From NCBI RefSeq assembly GCF_000444995.1, contig NC_022041.1, positions 2,702,001-2,766,000 of the forward strand: a DNA stretch of 64,000 bases, given 5' to 3'. Below, in pieces: positions 23,577 through 31,583 of the stretch. The stretch is from Paracoccus aminophilus JCM 7686 (GTDB lineage Bacteria; Pseudomonadota; Alphaproteobacteria; Rhodobacterales; Rhodobacteraceae). The translations under genes and the position numbers were made by a program. Within the stretch, counting starts at the first letter, position 1; each line of letters begins with the position of its first letter. The notes under the pieces were generated by a model. It was not told the DNA's origin and did no database searches. It saw only the letters and a list, made by a program, of their open reading frames with translations.

Positions 23577-26452
23577 TACGTCCTCTGAGAGAATTCTTTC
23601 TGGGCCGCGCGCCACCGGCTGGGGAACTTCGCCCCTTCTTGCGCCAGCGCCGCTTTGATGAGCGCCACGGTCTTCTCGCTGGCATCGCCCGCGATATGGA
23701 TCTGCGGCGCAAAGGTTGCGCTGCCGCCGCCCTGCCCCCCGCGCAGCGCGGCCTGCGCCTGCGGGACGCTCAAGATCCGCCCGTTGACCGCCGGGACGAA
23801 CGGCTCCGGCCCGCGCTCGCCAGTCATGTACATCTGACCGGCTGTAACGGGGCCGCCATTGGCGCGGCCCGGAAGGACAGCAGGCGCACCCGCGCCGCGT
23901 AGCGCTCCGACCAACTTGTCGCCCCCGCCGAAGATGCTGCCGAACAGCCCGCCCAGCAACCCCGACCCGCCGCCAGAGAATGGCCCAGACCCGAACAGCG
24001 CCGCCTCCAGCGCGGCCTTGGCCAGCATCTTGGCGACATTACCGAGGACATCAGCGAAGCTGTTGCCCGCCACGATCGCGTCGAGCAGGCCGTCCTTGAG
24101 GGTGTCCTGGACGCTCGCCATGAACTGCTGGCGCTCGGCCACCTTGCCTTCCGCAACAGCACGCTCATTCGTTGCAATGATGTCAGCCTTTTTGGCCTCG
24201 CCCAGAGCCTCGATGGCCTGCTTATAGGTCAGGGTGCTACCGGTCATCAGCGTATCGAGATCGACATTGCGGCGCTTGGCGTCCGCAACCAACATCATGA
24301 TGGTCTTTTGCTTTTCGAACTCGCCGTTGATTTCTGCGATGGCGCGCGCCTGATCCTGCGCGCCCATGCCTGAGGCTTTGACCGCCGCAATCTGGTCAGC
24401 TTGTTGACGGGCCATCTCAACCGTCTGCTGCTGGGTCAAAAGGTTTTCAGAAAGCGTCTTTCCGTATTCCTTGGCTTGCTTGGCAAGGCGCTCGCGCTCT
24501 TTGATCTCCTCATCCAGCTTCTTCTGGATCTCGGGATCGGCGAGCGGAATGGACTGCTGACCCCACGCCGCGTTTATCACGGAGCGATTGACACCTTGGG
24601 TTGACGTCCAGACCCGACCCAGATGATCAACGTCTCCGGGTTTAATCTCGCGCAGCAACTGCTGCGCAAGACGGTCCTGAAGCTCGGCGGTAAACAGCGT
24701 GTCCAAAGAGAGATTGAGGGTCTTAATCAACCCGCCGCTGCCATCGAGACCTTTGCCGCCGAGCGTCGACCCGACAATCTGATATGCACCAACAGCAGAA
24801 CTGTTCTTGGTGTTCTCCGGATGCGACAGCATCTGCTTTTGCAGTGCAAGCACTTCACGGAGGGTCATATTGACAAGGTTGACGGAGCCTCCGGTATACT
24901 TCCCATGATCCAGGGTCACATTGTAGTCGCCACCGCTCTCTCGGCGCTTGATGAGTTCGAGGATGCCTTTTTGCGCCGCCGCTCCATCCCGCCCCCATTC
25001 GGTCGCGGTATTGCCAGTCACGCTCTGAACCAAGCCGTCAATGAAGCTGCCGGCACCGGCCTTTAGACGCTGCTGCATGGCCTTGAACAAATCATCGTTC
25101 GCAAGCGCAAGTTCTCTGGTCTTTTTCACCTCATCATCGATGAGCCCAATGCGCTCACGCGCAAGGCGGATTGCCTCGGCGCTACCAGACTTGATCGCTT
25201 CATCCAGCATCTTCTGCGCCGTGAGCCGGTCGTCAGATAGCTTTTTGAGCTTTTCGGTATCGGTTTGATATTGCTCGACCACTCGGGTCTGCGCGGAACG
25301 CAGCGCCTCCGACTGCGATGACGCCATGTCGAAATAGGCTTTTGCCTTTTCGGCGAGGCCATCCTTGCCGCCGAAGCGCTCCGCCACCTTATCGGCCCCA
25401 CCGGCCACATCAATCAGGGCTTGCTGCAGCGCTTCTGCGGCCTGCTGCACCTTGACCGTGTCCCCGCCCGCTTCCGTCGTAAGCTTCATCGCGGCGGCGA
25501 GCTTTTGTGCCTGCGGCCAGGTGAGACGATAGGTGTCGGCGAGGTTTTTCACCTTCTTTTCGGTGTCGGTCATTTTTCGATCAACATCCGCACCGGAGAT
25601 CCAGCCGAGCCCGGATGCCAGCAAGCCCGCACTCTCAGCCTTGTCGCCAAAGCCGCCGCCAATCGAGCCAATGGATTTGCCGAGGTCTGCCATAGCGGAC
25701 GACGCGATTGCCCGGGCAATCGCCGAATGCTGCTGGAAGAACGACTGTGCCGCACCCGCCGCTTCGCCATAGCGCGCCGCGAGCACGGTGATCGGAGTTT
25801 CGGCAGCTTCCACCGCGGCCTTCATCAAATCGGTCGATTCCTTGACCAGCTTGAGCTTGTCCCCAAACTGCGCGGACGTGTCACTGGCTTTAATCAATGC
25901 CGCTCCCAATGGGATCATGATCGCTGCCGCCGCACCCGCAAGCGCACCAACCGTGCCAAATGCCCCCAAAAGTTGAGGGAGCTGCTGGCCCAACGCTTGT
26001 GCGGCGGATGTTCCAGCACCAACTTGAACAGCAAAGTCACCGACCTGCCACCCAACTTGCTGAAGGGTATTGCCGCCGCCCCCAACTCTGCGGCCAGCCT
26101 GCTCAGAAACCTCCCCTGCCTGCTTCATCTGACGCGCGGCACGTTCGGTTGCGGCAATATAGGCCTTCTGATCGATCGCACCGACCTTAAGCGCACGGCT
26201 CAACTCTTCGACCTGCTTCTCGTAGGCCTTGGCAGCGCGATAGGCTGGGTCATAGGCTTTGGCGAGCTTGTCCATCTCGCGCGTGTGCGCGCGCAAAGCC
26301 TCGGTATTCGTCACTTTTCCCTGCGCATCGACAAAGGCCTTCTGCGCCTCCTCCCCGCGCTTCTTGTAGAAGGCGACGACCTTGTTCGCCTCTCTGACAA
26401 GCTGCGAATCGGAGAAGCCAGCCGATACGACAAGATCTGGTTCATCAGCCAT
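23576..26452 (-). CDS. Tail tape measure protein with embedded lysozyme-like domain
   Basis: A 958-residue tail-length protein. The N-terminal 400 residues are helical (VREANKVVAFYKKRGEEAQK; coiled-coil repeats) with a glycine/alanine-rich membrane-type segment (about 165-195, LLGAFGTVGALAGAAAAIMI). Residues about 500-630 look like a lysozyme or transglycosylase domain: IKRRESGGDYNVTLDHGKYT, NMTLREVLALQKQML, SSAVGAYQIVGSTLGG. Further coiled coils and a Gly-rich C-terminus follow. The embedded muralytic domain would help DNA injection through the cell wall. The ATG overlaps the stop of the tail-chaperone extension by one base. Confidence 0.93.
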   Translation of the reverse strand: MADEPDLVVSAGFSDSQLVREANKVVAFYKKRGEEAQKAFVDAQGKVTNTEALRAHTREMDKLAKAYDPAYRAAKAYEKQVEELSRALKVGAIDQKAYIAATERAARQMKQAGEVSEQAGRRVGGGGNTLQQVGWQVGDFAVQVGAGTSAAQALGQQLPQLLGAFGTVGALAGAAAAIMIPLGAALIKASDTSAQFGDKLKLVKESTDLMKAAVEAAETPITVLAARYGEAAGAAQSFFQQHSAIARAIASSAMADLGKSIGSIGGGFGDKAESAGLLASGLGWISGADVDRKMTDTEKKVKNLADTYRLTWPQAQKLAAAMKLTTEAGGDTVKVQQAAEALQQALIDVAGGADKVAERFGGKDGLAEKAKAYFDMASSQSEALRSAQTRVVEQYQTDTEKLKKLSDDRLTAQKMLDEAIKSGSAEAIRLARERIGLIDDEVKKTRELALANDDLFKAMQQRLKAGAGSFIDGLVQSVTGNTATEWGRDGAAAQKGILELIKRRESGGDYNVTLDHGKYTGGSVNLVNMTLREVLALQKQMLSHPENTKNSSAVGAYQIVGSTLGGKGLDGSGGLIKTLNLSLDTLFTAELQDRLAQQLLREIKPGDVDHLGRVWTSTQGVNRSVINAAWGQQSIPLADPEIQKKLDEEIKERERLAKQAKEYGKTLSENLLTQQQTVEMARQQADQIAAVKASGMGAQDQARAIAEINGEFEKQKTIMMLVADAKRRNVDLDTLMTGSTLTYKQAIEALGEAKKADIIATNERAVAEGKVAERQQFMASVQDTLKDGLLDAIVAGNSFADVLGNVAKMLAKAALEAALFGSGPFSGGGSGLLGGLFGSIFGGGDKLVGALRGAGAPAVLPGRANGGPVTAGQMYMTGERGPEPFVPAVNGRILSVPQAQAALRGGQGGGSATFAPQIHIAGDASEKTVALIKAALAQEGAKFPSRWRAAQKEFSQRT

Positions 26453-27008
26453 CAGAAGCCCTCCACACCCATTGCTGCGAGATCGGAATCGGACAGCTCA
26501 CCGCCCGCGCCGCGTGTTTGCCAGCCATTGGCTTTGCCGTAGCCATCGACCCGGGCCGTGAACTCCCAGACGCTGAGCTGAGCCAAATCGGCGTGCGTCA
26601 TGCCAATGGCGGCTGCGAGGCCGTGGATGGCGCTGAACTTCCACTGTCCGTTTTTTCGCTGTTGTCCGGTGTCGGCGTCACCGGCCCAGGCTCCCCCACA
26701 GGATCATCCGGCGGACCGTAGAGCGCGTGTCCGAGAATGGCCTGTGCCGGGACCTTGAACTCGATCAAGGGATGCCGTTCGAATGCAGCGACGACCCGCG
26801 CCTGGGCCTCGACGGCGGAAAGTCCGCCGCCAATCAGCCCGGCACGAACCGTCTCGAACAGATCTGTTGCCGCCCATTGCCCAAGGTTGATCCGGTTCAG
26901 CAAGAACTCGGGACCTGCCTCGGTCTTCTGCTGAAGCAACTCCAACTGGGCGAGCGGCAGACGGAATGCATGTTCACCACCCGGCCAAATAAGGACCAGC
27001 GCTTCCAT
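26452..27008 (-). CDS. Tail assembly chaperone, long form by -1 frameshift (G-T analogue)
   Basis: If ribosomes slip back one base on the A6 run (minus strand GAAAAAAC at 26650-26657) while reading the 136-residue chaperone, translation continues as KNGQWKFSAIHGLAAAIGMT and then HADLAQLSVWEFTARVDGY to a stop at 26452. That -1 extension is protein-like throughout and lacks its own early start; an internal ATG at 26601 would yield only 49 residues. The arrangement, a tail chaperone with frameshift extension just before the tape measure, is the conserved G/GT design of siphoviruses. The slip itself is inferred, not shown. Confidence 0.7.
26598..27008 (-). CDS. Tail assembly chaperone, short form (GTA gp10-like)
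   Basis: A 136-residue protein, MEALVLIWPGGEHAFRLPLA..., with the GTA TAC-like core (LELLQQKTEAGPEFLLNRIN; FETVRAGLIGGGLS; VVAAFERHPLIEF) and a Pro/Ser-rich tail. The ATG shares a base with the tail tube stop. The last 20 codons after the A6 run are Ser/Ala/Pro low-complexity, as expected for the termination frame of a slippage site. It probably binds the tape measure and recruits tube subunits during tail assembly. Confidence 0.82.
   Translation of the reverse strand: MEALVLIWPGGEHAFRLPLAQLELLQQKTEAGPEFLLNRINLGQWAATDLFETVRAGLIGGGLSAVEAQARVVAAFERHPLIEFKVPAQAILGHALYGPPDDPVGEPGPVTPTPDNSEKTDSGSSAPSTASQPPLA
26650..26657 (-). promoter_or_regulatory. Probable -1 slippery sequence (GAAAAAAC)
   Basis: Six consecutive A residues read GAA-AAA-ACG in the zero frame. 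Slipping on AAA opens the -1 frame that encodes the chaperone extension. The heptamer is not a perfect X-XXY-YYZ in register, so slippage would rest on the single AAA codon. Confidence 0.6.
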
Positions 27009-27457
27009 CACGGACCCGCTTTCACGAGACGAGCAGGAACGCCGTCAAATTGAAGCTCGATCGCACAGGTGACTTTCTGACCCTTGGTGCGCTGGTTAGT
27101 CAGCGTGGTCAGGAGCGCGGGCCCGACTTCATATTCGGTGTCACCGGGCGCTGCGTTCAAATGGCCGACGCGGATCTGCTTCGGCGCCCCAGAATAGAAC
27201 CAGTCCAGCATATCGCCGTGCGACTGCTGGGCCCAGGATCCATCCGCGGACACAGAAACATCGATGCTGCGAACCGCCTTTTCGACATCGAGTGGCAGGC
27301 TTTCATCATCGCAATCGCCCGGAACCTCCGAGGTGTCGACCTGCGCACTCCGCGTGATCGTGACGCCGATCAGGCCGCAAATCCGCGTCCAGGTCGTGCC
27401 GTTTTCTGAGGTTTCGAGCACCATCTGCTCGAACTTTTCGGTAATGGGCTTCGCCAT
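27008..27457 (-). CDS. Major tail (tube) protein
   Basis: A 149-residue protein starting MAKPITEKFEQMVLETSENG with GGAGAGAGAC upstream. The body (SIDVSVSADGSWAQQSHGDM; EYEVGPALLTTLTNQRTKGQ; ELQFDGVPARLV) has the beta-strand style of siphovirus tail tube proteins, and it sits between the head-tail joining genes and the tail chaperone. The 13-codon extension upstream reads through a terminator hairpin and is rejected. A strong hairpin and T-tract directly before the ribosome site suggest separate control of this abundant structural protein. Confidence 0.85.
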   Translation of the reverse strand: MAKPITEKFEQMVLETSENGTTWTRICGLIGVTITRSAQVDTSEVPGDCDDESLPLDVEKAVRSIDVSVSADGSWAQQSHGDMLDWFYSGAPKQIRVGHLNAAPGDTEYEVGPALLTTLTNQRTKGQKVTCAIELQFDGVPARLVKAGP

Positions 27458-27473
27458 TGGGTCTCTCTCCATG

Positions 27474-27494
27474 AAAAAGCCGCCCGAAGGCGGC
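27474..27494 (-). terminator. Hairpin with TTCG loop and T-tract before the tail tube gene
   Basis: On the minus strand GCCGCC-TTCG-GGCGGC is followed by TTTTT and, within a few bases, the ribosome site of the tail tube gene. The C-UUCG-G tetraloop would make the hairpin very stable. Confidence 0.75.
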
Positions 27495-27520
27495 ACCGGA
27501 TGACAATCTCTGTGAAAAGG

Positions 27521-27727
27521 CTATTCGGCCTTTTTCCTTCCTGTGCCCGCGCGGCTTGCCGAACTACTGGCATTCGGCAAGACCTCGGTCGCACGGCCCG
27601 CCGCGACCGCCGCATCGATCAGCTCGCGCGGGAAATACTGCGGCTCCGGTGACGGATAGACCGACCACCCTGCGTTGCGGATCCGGCTCGAATAGTGAAA
27701 CTCTCCGTGGAAGACCGCCTTAGCCAT
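27521..27727 (-). CDS. Small phage protein before the tail tube gene
   Basis: A 68-residue protein, MAKAVFHGEFHYSSRIRNAG..., overlapping the stop of the gp10-like gene by eight bases. The middle (WSVYPSPEPQYFPRELIDAAVAAG) recurs in small phage proteins near tail genes, as far as I recognise. The tail is Ser/Arg/Lys-rich (RAGTGRKKAE). It belongs to the morphogenesis operon; its role is unknown. Confidence 0.7.
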   Translation of the reverse strand: MAKAVFHGEFHYSSRIRNAGWSVYPSPEPQYFPRELIDAAVAAGRATEVLPNASSSASRAGTGRKKAE

Positions 27728-28166
27728 TGCGCCAAGCCTCCTTGATCGCCGTTTTTACGCGGGCCCTGATCTTCTTCTTGAAGTCAGCTTTCTTCGCTTT
27801 CCACGCCGGGAAAAAGAACGGGCGGGCGGGCAGGCCCGACTTTGTCCCGAATTCGTGGAAACGGGCGTAAAACGCGGTCTTGCTGCCTGCATAAATCTTG
27901 ATCCGCAGGGTGGCATACTGATCGCCTTTATTCTTCCCGTTGCGAATGTCGTCGATCATGAAACTGCCCGGAGGCACATCGCCCCATGTCCAGCCGACCG
28001 ATTTAAGAAGATCACCGTTGCCCGGCTTGAAATTGGATCGGATCAGATTGCGCATGTACTCGCATATCTCTTCAGCGCCCTCCTCCATTGCCATTTTGGC
28101 TGCGTCAACGGCAACTGCCGGAATCTGCTTGAGTTTCGCAACGATGCGCGGGTTAAGGTGGGCCAT
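27720..28166 (-). CDS. HK97 gp10-like tail completion protein
   Basis: A 148-residue protein starting MAHLNPRIVAKLKQIPAVAV. The pattern of an N-terminal helix, FHEFGTKSGLPARPFFFPAW near residues 110-130 and a basic C-terminal helix is characteristic of HK97 gp10 family proteins, which cap the tail tube before joining to the head. The open frame extends to 28256 but the extension lies opposite a plus-strand cargo gene. It is separated from the next head-tail gene by that cargo gene. Confidence 0.88.
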   Translation of the reverse strand: MAHLNPRIVAKLKQIPAVAVDAAKMAMEEGAEEICEYMRNLIRSNFKPGNGDLLKSVGWTWGDVPPGSFMIDDIRNGKNKGDQYATLRIKIYAGSKTAFYARFHEFGTKSGLPARPFFFPAWKAKKADFKKKIRARVKTAIKEAWRNG

Positions 28167-28186
28167 TAAGGAATCCGAGGTAAAAC

Positions 28187-28494
28187 ATGCGTTTATTTTT
28201 TCCGCTATTGCAGCGGTACTTGCCACACCGGTGTTCGCCGACGAGCGGCTGGACACATGTAGTCACGTCGCTGACTTGTCACGATCCATTATGGAGGCTA
28301 GGCAAGCCGGCGCGCGGGCTGACAAGTTGATGAAGGCGATCCTTCCAACCGTTCCCGCCCAATCTCAGGAAATGATGTCTGCCATCATTTTGGATGCATA
28401 TTCGCAGCCTCAATACTTAACAGATGAGGTGAAAAACCGCGTGTCCAACGAATACGCGAATACTGTTTTCACAAAATGCATGGAATCGTATTAG
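28187..28494 (+). CDS. Small secreted cargo protein, opposite strand to the late operon; start out of frame by one base
   Basis: The mature part (ADERLDTCSHVADLSRSIME, then QMMSAIILDAYSQPQYL-like text ending CMESY) is clearly protein, with two cysteines that could pair. The best start, ATG at 28187 with GAGG six bases before, is one base out of frame; adding a single T to the T6 run at 28196-28201 would give MRLFFSAIAAVLATPVFA, a perfect signal peptide. An in-frame ATG at 28144 has no ribosome site. So the gene is either broken, phase-variable or misread. Similar secreted proteins of about 100 residues with a SIM-ARQ-G core occur in other prophages; superinfection or envelope roles are inference only. 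Confidence 0.65.
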
Positions 28495-28508
28495 ACAGCA
28501 GACGCATC

Positions 28509-28895
28509 CTACCCCTCTACCTCGACCTCGATCTGGACCACGCCATGGACCCAATCCGGATCGGGGTCATCCATGACGCGAACGAGCGCGATCTCGATCG
28601 GATGCATGGTGAGCGCGTCGGTATCGGCCCAGCCCTTGAGGCAAGCGGCGACATCATCGGTCAGATCCTCGAGCGCGCCCTTGCTCTCGGTTTTCTCCCA
28701 AACATCGATCTGGAGCGAGATCACGCGACCCGCGATGCACTCTGCATCGTCTGGCCGCCAATCGCTCGGTCCAAGCGCGGCATAGGGTGCGGCGGCTTTT
28801 TCGGTGGGGCGGTCATAGACCCGGCCCGCGAGCGCGGGCACAGCCGCCTCAATCCGGGCGATGACCATGACCCGCAGCTTGCGACCGGCCCTCAC
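28509..28895 (-). CDS. Tail terminator-type protein (DUF3168)
   Basis: A 128-residue protein from a GTG overlapping the preceding stop (GTGA). The features are an N-terminal helix (RVMVIARIEAAVPALAGRVY), the strand-rich ALGPSDWRPDDAECIAG and ISLQIDVWEKTESKGALEDL, a helix, then beta strands to the end. This is the DUF3168 pattern of tail terminators. It sits directly downstream of the head closure gene, the normal position, and is followed on the other strand by the secreted cargo gene. Confidence 0.82.
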   Translation of the reverse strand: MRAGRKLRVMVIARIEAAVPALAGRVYDRPTEKAAAPYAALGPSDWRPDDAECIAGRVISLQIDVWEKTESKGALEDLTDDVAACLKGWADTDALTMHPIEIALVRVMDDPDPDWVHGVVQIEVEVEG

Positions 28896-29224
28896 GGCGT
28901 GATCACCGCTTCGGCGAGGAACTCGAGATAGGCGCGATCCTCCGTCATGCGGGGCAGCTCCTTCACATGATAAACCTCGTTGTCAAAGAGACAGCGCCAG
29001 GCATTGGTGATCCGGGCCGCATCACTCGACCGGCGAATGATGATCAGGACGGGTGCCCGCGCGGCCAGCCGAGCCTGCATCACCGCCTCGCCGCCTTTGA
29101 GATAGCGAACCCCTGCCCAAAGCGTGAACTCATCGAACCATGCCTGCACGACCTTGCCGTCGGCATCCTTGCCCTCGATCGGCGACTGGAAGGCAATGCG
29201 GCGATCGAGTTTGCCCGCGGTCAT
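28892..29224 (-). CDS. Phage head closure protein (head-tail adaptor)
   Basis: A 110-residue protein of the SPP1 gp16/HK97 head closure type: MTAGKLDRRIAFQSPIEGKD, FDEFTLWAGVRYLKGGEAVM, IIIRRSSDAARITNAWRCLF and the ELPRMTEDRAYLEFLAEA end. It would seal the portal-connector channel and accept the tail. The ATG overlaps the stop of the connector gene by four bases. The four codons upstream in frame are not used. Confidence 0.9.
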   Translation of the reverse strand: MTAGKLDRRIAFQSPIEGKDADGKVVQAWFDEFTLWAGVRYLKGGEAVMQARLAARAPVLIIIRRSSDAARITNAWRCLFDNEVYHVKELPRMTEDRAYLEFLAEAVITP

Positions 29225-29727
29225 GGCGCCCACCAACGGATCGGCGCGAGCAGTGCATCGACAGCCATTGGCAGCTCGTGCGGCGCCGTGGACGTGACCG
29301 CCTCACGATTCTCATACCAATGCCCGACCAGCAACAGCACCGCGACGCGCAGGCTCGGGCGCAGCTCTTCCGGCAGCGCCGCCGTAAAGCGCACCGTCGC
29401 CGCACCGGCGAGAATGACGCTGCTGCCCCGCGCATCTTGCACTAACTCGCAGGCGATCTCTTCGCCTTCGGCATCCACGGCGCTGGCCTCGATCACATCC
29501 GGCAGCGGCAGGCGATGGCGCCCGAGGCAGGGCAGATCGATCTCCCAAGTCTGGGTCATGATGCAACGGCCGAGAATGCCGCGATAGCCATCGAGATAGG
29601 CTATGGCGGCATCGATATAGCCCTGAACCAGAGCGTTGCTGTCACTGCCGTCGATCCGGCAATGTGCCTTGGCATCCTCTAGCGTGACCAGAAGCTCGGT
29701 CGGCGCGACCACGAGACGCGGGATCAT
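29221..29727 (-). CDS. Head-tail connector protein (HK97 gp6-like)
   Basis: A 168-residue protein with the gp6-like start LLVTLEDAKAHCRIDGSDSN, then YIDAAIAYLDGYRGILGRCI, and the late helix LRPSLRVAVLLLVGHWYENR followed by MAVDALLAPIRWW. This pattern is the usual phage head-tail connector that docks under the portal. It starts in an ATGA overlap with the coiled-coil gene upstream and overlaps the head closure gene downstream. Confidence 0.9.
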   Translation of the reverse strand: MIPRLVVAPTELLVTLEDAKAHCRIDGSDSNALVQGYIDAAIAYLDGYRGILGRCIMTQTWEIDLPCLGRHRLPLPDVIEASAVDAEGEEIACELVQDARGSSVILAGAATVRFTAALPEELRPSLRVAVLLLVGHWYENREAVTSTAPHELPMAVDALLAPIRWWAP

Positions 29728-30212
29728 GCCGACGGCTCGCCCGCTTCAGCTTTCCCAGCCCGGCCTTTCGGCTTCGCCGCCTCTCCCTTCGCGGCATCGA
29801 TTTCATCCGCGGCTTGATGAGCCGCCTCATCGTCGCGCGACGGATGCGCCTCAATGGCAGCGAGACGTGCAGCCAGATCGGCCTCGCGCGCATCGAGATC
29901 TGCCTCGCGCAGGTCGAGCGCGCTCGACCGTGCCTCCAGCTCGGAGCTGCGCTCATCGACTTTCGCAAGCGCTTCATCCGCAGCCTCCTTCGCTTCGCGC
30001 ATCATCTCGGCAAAGACCGCCTGAAACTCCGGGGATTCGAGAATGTCGGCGCGGAGCGTCAGGGGCATGTTGCCATCAGGCAGAGGATCGAACGCGCCCT
30101 CGCTTTGGGCATAGGTCACGAGCGAGGCGGGGCAGTCTTCCCCTGCCGGGATCACGCGCGGATAGATTTCACCATCGGGCACGCCGGTGATGGGCTTGGT
30201 CAGCTTCGCCAT
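29724..30212 (-). CDS. Coiled-coil protein following the capsid gene
   Basis: A 162-residue protein, MAKLTKPITGVPDGEIYPRV..., with a globular N-terminal third, a long charged helix (about 65-135, EAKEAADEALAKVDERSSEL and repeated LREADLDAREADLAARL heptads) and a Lys/Ala-rich end. GGAGG lies nine bases before the ATG. The position right after the capsid gene suggests a head accessory or minor capsid component, but the family is not recognised. A hairpin with T-tract sits just before the ribosome site. Confidence 0.75.
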   Translation of the reverse strand: MAKLTKPITGVPDGEIYPRVIPAGEDCPASLVTYAQSEGAFDPLPDGNMPLTLRADILESPEFQAVFAEMMREAKEAADEALAKVDERSSELEARSSALDLREADLDAREADLAARLAAIEAHPSRDDEAAHQAADEIDAAKGEAAKPKGRAGKAEAGEPSA

Positions 30213-30233
30213 AATTGGCCTCCTTCTCCATAG

Positions 30234-30258
30234 AAAAAGGGGCGGTCGCGCCGCCCCT
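30234..30258 (-). terminator. Hairpin plus T-tract directly after the capsid gene
   Basis: On the minus strand AGGGGCGG-CGCGA-CCGCCCCT is followed by TTTTC. It lies 24 bases after the capsid stop and before the ribosome site of the next gene, a place where partial termination would set capsid mRNA above later genes. Confidence 0.75.
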
Positions 30259-30281
30259 TCGATCAATGCAGACCCGCCCGA

Positions 30282-31571
30282 TCAGGCAGCGACGCGGTGA
30301 TAGCGCAGCCACTCCGGGTTCCAGAGCCCGCCGCCGACGCGCTTGCGGGTGTAGAACAGGATGTAGGGCTTGTTGGTGTAGGGATCGCGCAGCACCGACA
30401 CGCCGACGCGATCGAAGATCCGATAGCCCTCGGCCATATTGCCGAAGACGATCGGCACGGCATTGGCTGCAACATCGGGCAGGCCCGAGAGCTCGCGGAT
30501 CGGCTGGCCGAGGACCTGCGCCGGTTGGCCCGCTTGGAACGGCGGCGACCACAGGAAGTTGCCCTCGCCATCCTTCATCTTGCGGATGACAGCATGGCTC
30601 TTGCGGTTGGCATAGAGCGCCGCCCCGGTCGAGCGATCCTCGGGCAGATCATAGATCAGATCGATCAGCCCATCTGCGGTCAGCCCTGCTGCCGCGCCGG
30701 TGTTGACCTCGCCGATCGCGCCGAGCGGGTGGCGCTGCGCGACGGGCAGCGCGGCCTCGGTCGCCGCGTCATAGCGCAGCAGGCCCTTGGGCTTGTTGAC
30801 GCCGTCGCCGTTGATGAAGGCAAGGCCCTCCTGCCGCGCGAACTCGATGTTGACCTCGCCTGCAAGCCAGCTCGCAATATCGATCTCGCTATCTTCGAGG
30901 ATGCGCTCGGTCGCCGCCGGGTTGGCGTAAAGCTCACCGAAGGCAAAATCGTATTCGACCAGCGTCGAGCTTGCCGTCTGCGGGCGTGCGCCGGTTTCCC
31001 CGACCCAGGCCGCGCCCGTGCCGTGGACGTTGTAGAGCTTCTTGAACCCCTGCCCCGAGACCGATTGGACGCCCGCATATTGGCGCATGGGCGAGACCTC
31101 GACCCGCCTGTCGGTGATGGTGCGGTCCCATTCCACCGGCGCGGTATAGCCGCCATCCGGATCGGAGCCGACCGAGTAGGCCGCCTTGATCCCGCCGTTC
31201 TTGGCCAGCGCCTTCAGGTCGCGTTCGCCCTCGCCGGTGCGGAACCACGCATCGAAGCTGGCGGAGTATTCCCGCTCTTCCTGGCTGCGCTCATCCTGTC
31301 CGCCGGGCCCGTTCAGCGCCAGAGCCGCCAGCTTGGCGTTGGCTTCATCAAGCGCCCCGGTCAGCGCGCCGACCGAAGCCTCGATCTTGACCAGCTTGTC
31401 GGTCGTGACGACATCGTCGAAGCGGGCAGCGAGCTGCTTGTCCTTCTCGGCCTGCGCATCCTTATGCGCCTTCCAGTCCGAATTCAGCGCCCGGATCAGC
31501 GACAGCGCATCACCATCTGCACGCACGGAGACAATCCCGCGAGCTTTCGCGGGGGCAAAATGTTTGGTCAT
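30282..31571 (-). CDS. Major capsid protein, HK97 fold
   Basis: A 429-residue capsid protein. Residues 1-100 form a helical delta/scaffold domain (LIRALNSDWKAHKDAQAEKD; LVKIEASVGALTGALDEANA) likely removed by the protease encoded upstream. The mature domain begins near 115 with the usual features (SDPDGGYTAPVEWDRTITDR, AAWVGETGARPQTASSTLVE, ILEDSEIDIASWLAGEVNIE, FINGDGVNKPKGLLRY). It ends VGGGLWNPEWLRYH. GGAGGTATCCC precedes the ATG. It assembles the T-number icosahedral head. Confidence 0.96.
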   Translation of the reverse strand: MTKHFAPAKARGIVSVRADGDALSLIRALNSDWKAHKDAQAEKDKQLAARFDDVVTTDKLVKIEASVGALTGALDEANAKLAALALNGPGGQDERSQEEREYSASFDAWFRTGEGERDLKALAKNGGIKAAYSVGSDPDGGYTAPVEWDRTITDRRVEVSPMRQYAGVQSVSGQGFKKLYNVHGTGAAWVGETGARPQTASSTLVEYDFAFGELYANPAATERILEDSEIDIASWLAGEVNIEFARQEGLAFINGDGVNKPKGLLRYDAATEAALPVAQRHPLGAIGEVNTGAAAGLTADGLIDLIYDLPEDRSTGAALYANRKSHAVIRKMKDGEGNFLWSPPFQAGQPAQVLGQPIRELSGLPDVAANAVPIVFGNMAEGYRIFDRVGVSVLRDPYTNKPYILFYTRKRVGGGLWNPEWLRYHRVAA

Positions 31572-31583
31572 GGGATACCTCCG

